The notes under the pieces are model-generated. The model saw only the letters and a list, made by a program, of their open reading frames with translations, did not search any database and was not told the origin of the DNA. Shown piece by piece: positions 63,482-64,000 of a DNA stretch of 64,000 nt. Numbering within the stretch: position 1 is the first letter of the stretch; the number at the start of each line of letters is the position of its first letter. Both the position numbers and the translations under genes were made by a program. Source of the DNA: JAPPHA01 sp964291635 (GTDB taxonomy: Bacteria; Pseudomonadota; Alphaproteobacteria; Rhodobacterales; Rhodobacteraceae); the NCBI GenBank assembly GCA_964291635.2, contig OZ219890.1, positions 558,001-622,000 on the forward strand, given 5' to 3'.

Positions 63482-63712
63482 TCAGGTCTCGATGATCGCG
63501 ATCACGTCTCCGACAGGCACGTCGTCACCCTGTCGGCAGAGGATCTTGACAATTGTCCCGTCCACTGGAGCCTCGATTGCCGTTACCACTTTCTCCGTTT
63601 CCACGCTCAGGATCTCGTCGCCGGCGGCAACTCGGTCACCGGGATTCTTGAACTGCTCGGCAATAGTGCCTTCAGTCATTGTCATCCCGAACTTGGGCAT
63701 CAGCAGTTTCAT
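63482..63712 (-). CDS. Free-standing lipoyl/biotinyl attachment protein
   Basis: A 76-residue single-domain carrier: KLLMPKFGMTMTEGTIAEQF, then VETEKVVTAIEAPVDG with the modified Lys, and a C-terminal VPVGDVIAII strand. The context (E1-beta gene directly upstream) favours lipoylation over biotinylation. It is too short to contain an E2 catalytic domain, so it may serve as a mobile arm for a separate acyltransferase or as a truncated E2. The start is the ATG at 63712; a TTG 9 bases earlier is possible. Confidence 0.85.
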   Translation of the reverse strand: MKLLMPKFGMTMTEGTIAEQFKNPGDRVAAGDEILSVETEKVVTAIEAPVDGTIVKILCRQGDDVPVGDVIAIIET

Positions 63713-63722
63713 GCGTGCCAAG

Positions 63723-64000
63723 TCAGTTCCCCCCCTTCCAGGAAACCACGCGATTCACGGCTTCAACAATGTCTTCGACGCCAGGCAGGACTTTGGATTC
63801 AAGCGCCGGATTGAATGGAATGGGTACCGGTTTATTTGCAACCCGCTGGGTCGGAGCGACCAGATCCCCAAAACCTTTTTCCGCGACGGTGGCAGCCCAT
63901 TCCGACGCGGCACTGCAGACTGGAAATGCCTCGTCTACGGCCACGAATCGCCCAGTGCGCTTTACGCTTTGCAGCACGGTTTCGACATCCCAAGGCTTGA
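63723..64000 (-). CDS. 2-oxoacid dehydrogenase E1-beta, transketolase C-terminal part (5' end outside window)
   Basis: The last ~92 codons of an E1-beta (pyruvate/acetoin/branched-chain type) subunit are seen: LKPWDVETVLQSVKRTGRFV, then AVDEAFPVCSAASEWAATVA, VAPTQRVANKPVPIPFNPAL and LPGVEDIVEAV. This is the standard C-terminal fold of thiamine-diphosphate enzyme beta chains. It ends just before the lipoyl protein, so a multi-enzyme complex locus extends beyond the window. Confidence 0.88.
   Translation of the reverse strand, partial: KPWDVETVLQSVKRTGRFVAVDEAFPVCSAASEWAATVAEKGFGDLVAPTQRVANKPVPIPFNPALESKVLPGVEDIVEAVNRVVSWKGGN

Noticed and set aside
1..64000. tRNA, rRNA or integrative-element attachment sites
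   Set aside because: No tRNA cloverleaf or rRNA signature was noticed by eye; a covariance search would be needed to exclude small RNAs.

Overview
The window looks like a chromosomal segment of a GC-rich alphaproteobacterium. This is inferred from the gene families: dipeptide, polyamine and TRAP transport cassettes, a Zur/CobW zinc operon, and RIT, IS66, IS110, ISKra4, Tn3 and group II intron remnants. No rRNA, tRNA or CRISPR array was recognised, so finer placement is not possible. The density of broken mobile DNA suggests a genome in an expansion/decay phase, such as a host-associated or niche-restricted lineage.

Layout. (1) 0-8 kb, minus strand: one catabolic/uptake operon. It runs hyuA-type hydantoinase/oxoprolinase, Asp/Glu/hydantoin racemase, dipeptide-binding protein, two permeases and two ATPases. 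A cupin-XRE regulator is transcribed divergently. The first ATPase carries a one-base frameshift, and the last gene leaves the window. (2) 8.9-14.5 kb: a zinc-independent medium-chain oxidoreductase, a SWIM/SNF2 helicase, and a divergent protein I do not recognise. (3) 14.6-24 kb: nested mobile elements. These are an IS200/IS605-like right end, a group II intron with a gutted maturase, an IS66 tnpC split by a trio-of-recombinases (RIT) element with ~90-bp inverted arms, a truncated Tn3 transposase, and a small serine-recombinase element whose end is invaded by an ORF-less group II intron. (4) 24-29.8 kb: a zinc-homeostasis operon (zur, cobW-type GTPase, WD40 protein, small protein). An intact IS66 element carrying a DruA/DUF4338 passenger has cut the 3' end of zur, leaving an 8-bp target duplication. 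(5) 29.9-31.9 kb: fragments of IS110, a reverse transcriptase with an HTH partner, and ISKra4, between short inverted ends. (6) 32-37 kb, plus strand: a GPP34-cytochrome P450 fusion, a phosphotransferase and an MFS exporter. (7) 37-39.7 kb: a serine-recombinase fragment and two tandem ORF-less group II introns. (8) 39.8-46.7 kb: a pRiA4b ORF-3-like protein, an Rpn-type pseudogene, guanine deaminase, a small ORF and gamma-glutamyltransferase, then 1.8 kb with no supported gene. (9) 46.7-53.4 kb, plus strand: a TRAP transporter, a cyclase-type hydrolase, an amidase and a second Asp/Glu racemase. (10) 54.8-64 kb, minus strand: catabolic and transport genes. These are the C-terminus of a 2-oxoacid dehydrogenase E1-beta, a free-standing lipoyl protein, a polyamine-type ABC transporter, an SDR, a diaminopropionate ammonia-lyase-like enzyme, an amidohydrolase and a second SDR.

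The metabolic theme is uptake and hydrolysis of nitrogen-containing small molecules (hydantoins/cyclic amides, peptides, polyamines/diamino acids, purines, gamma-glutamyl compounds). Many large antisense reading frames exist only because of high GC and are omitted. Homology statements rest on recalled family motifs; no database was searched.
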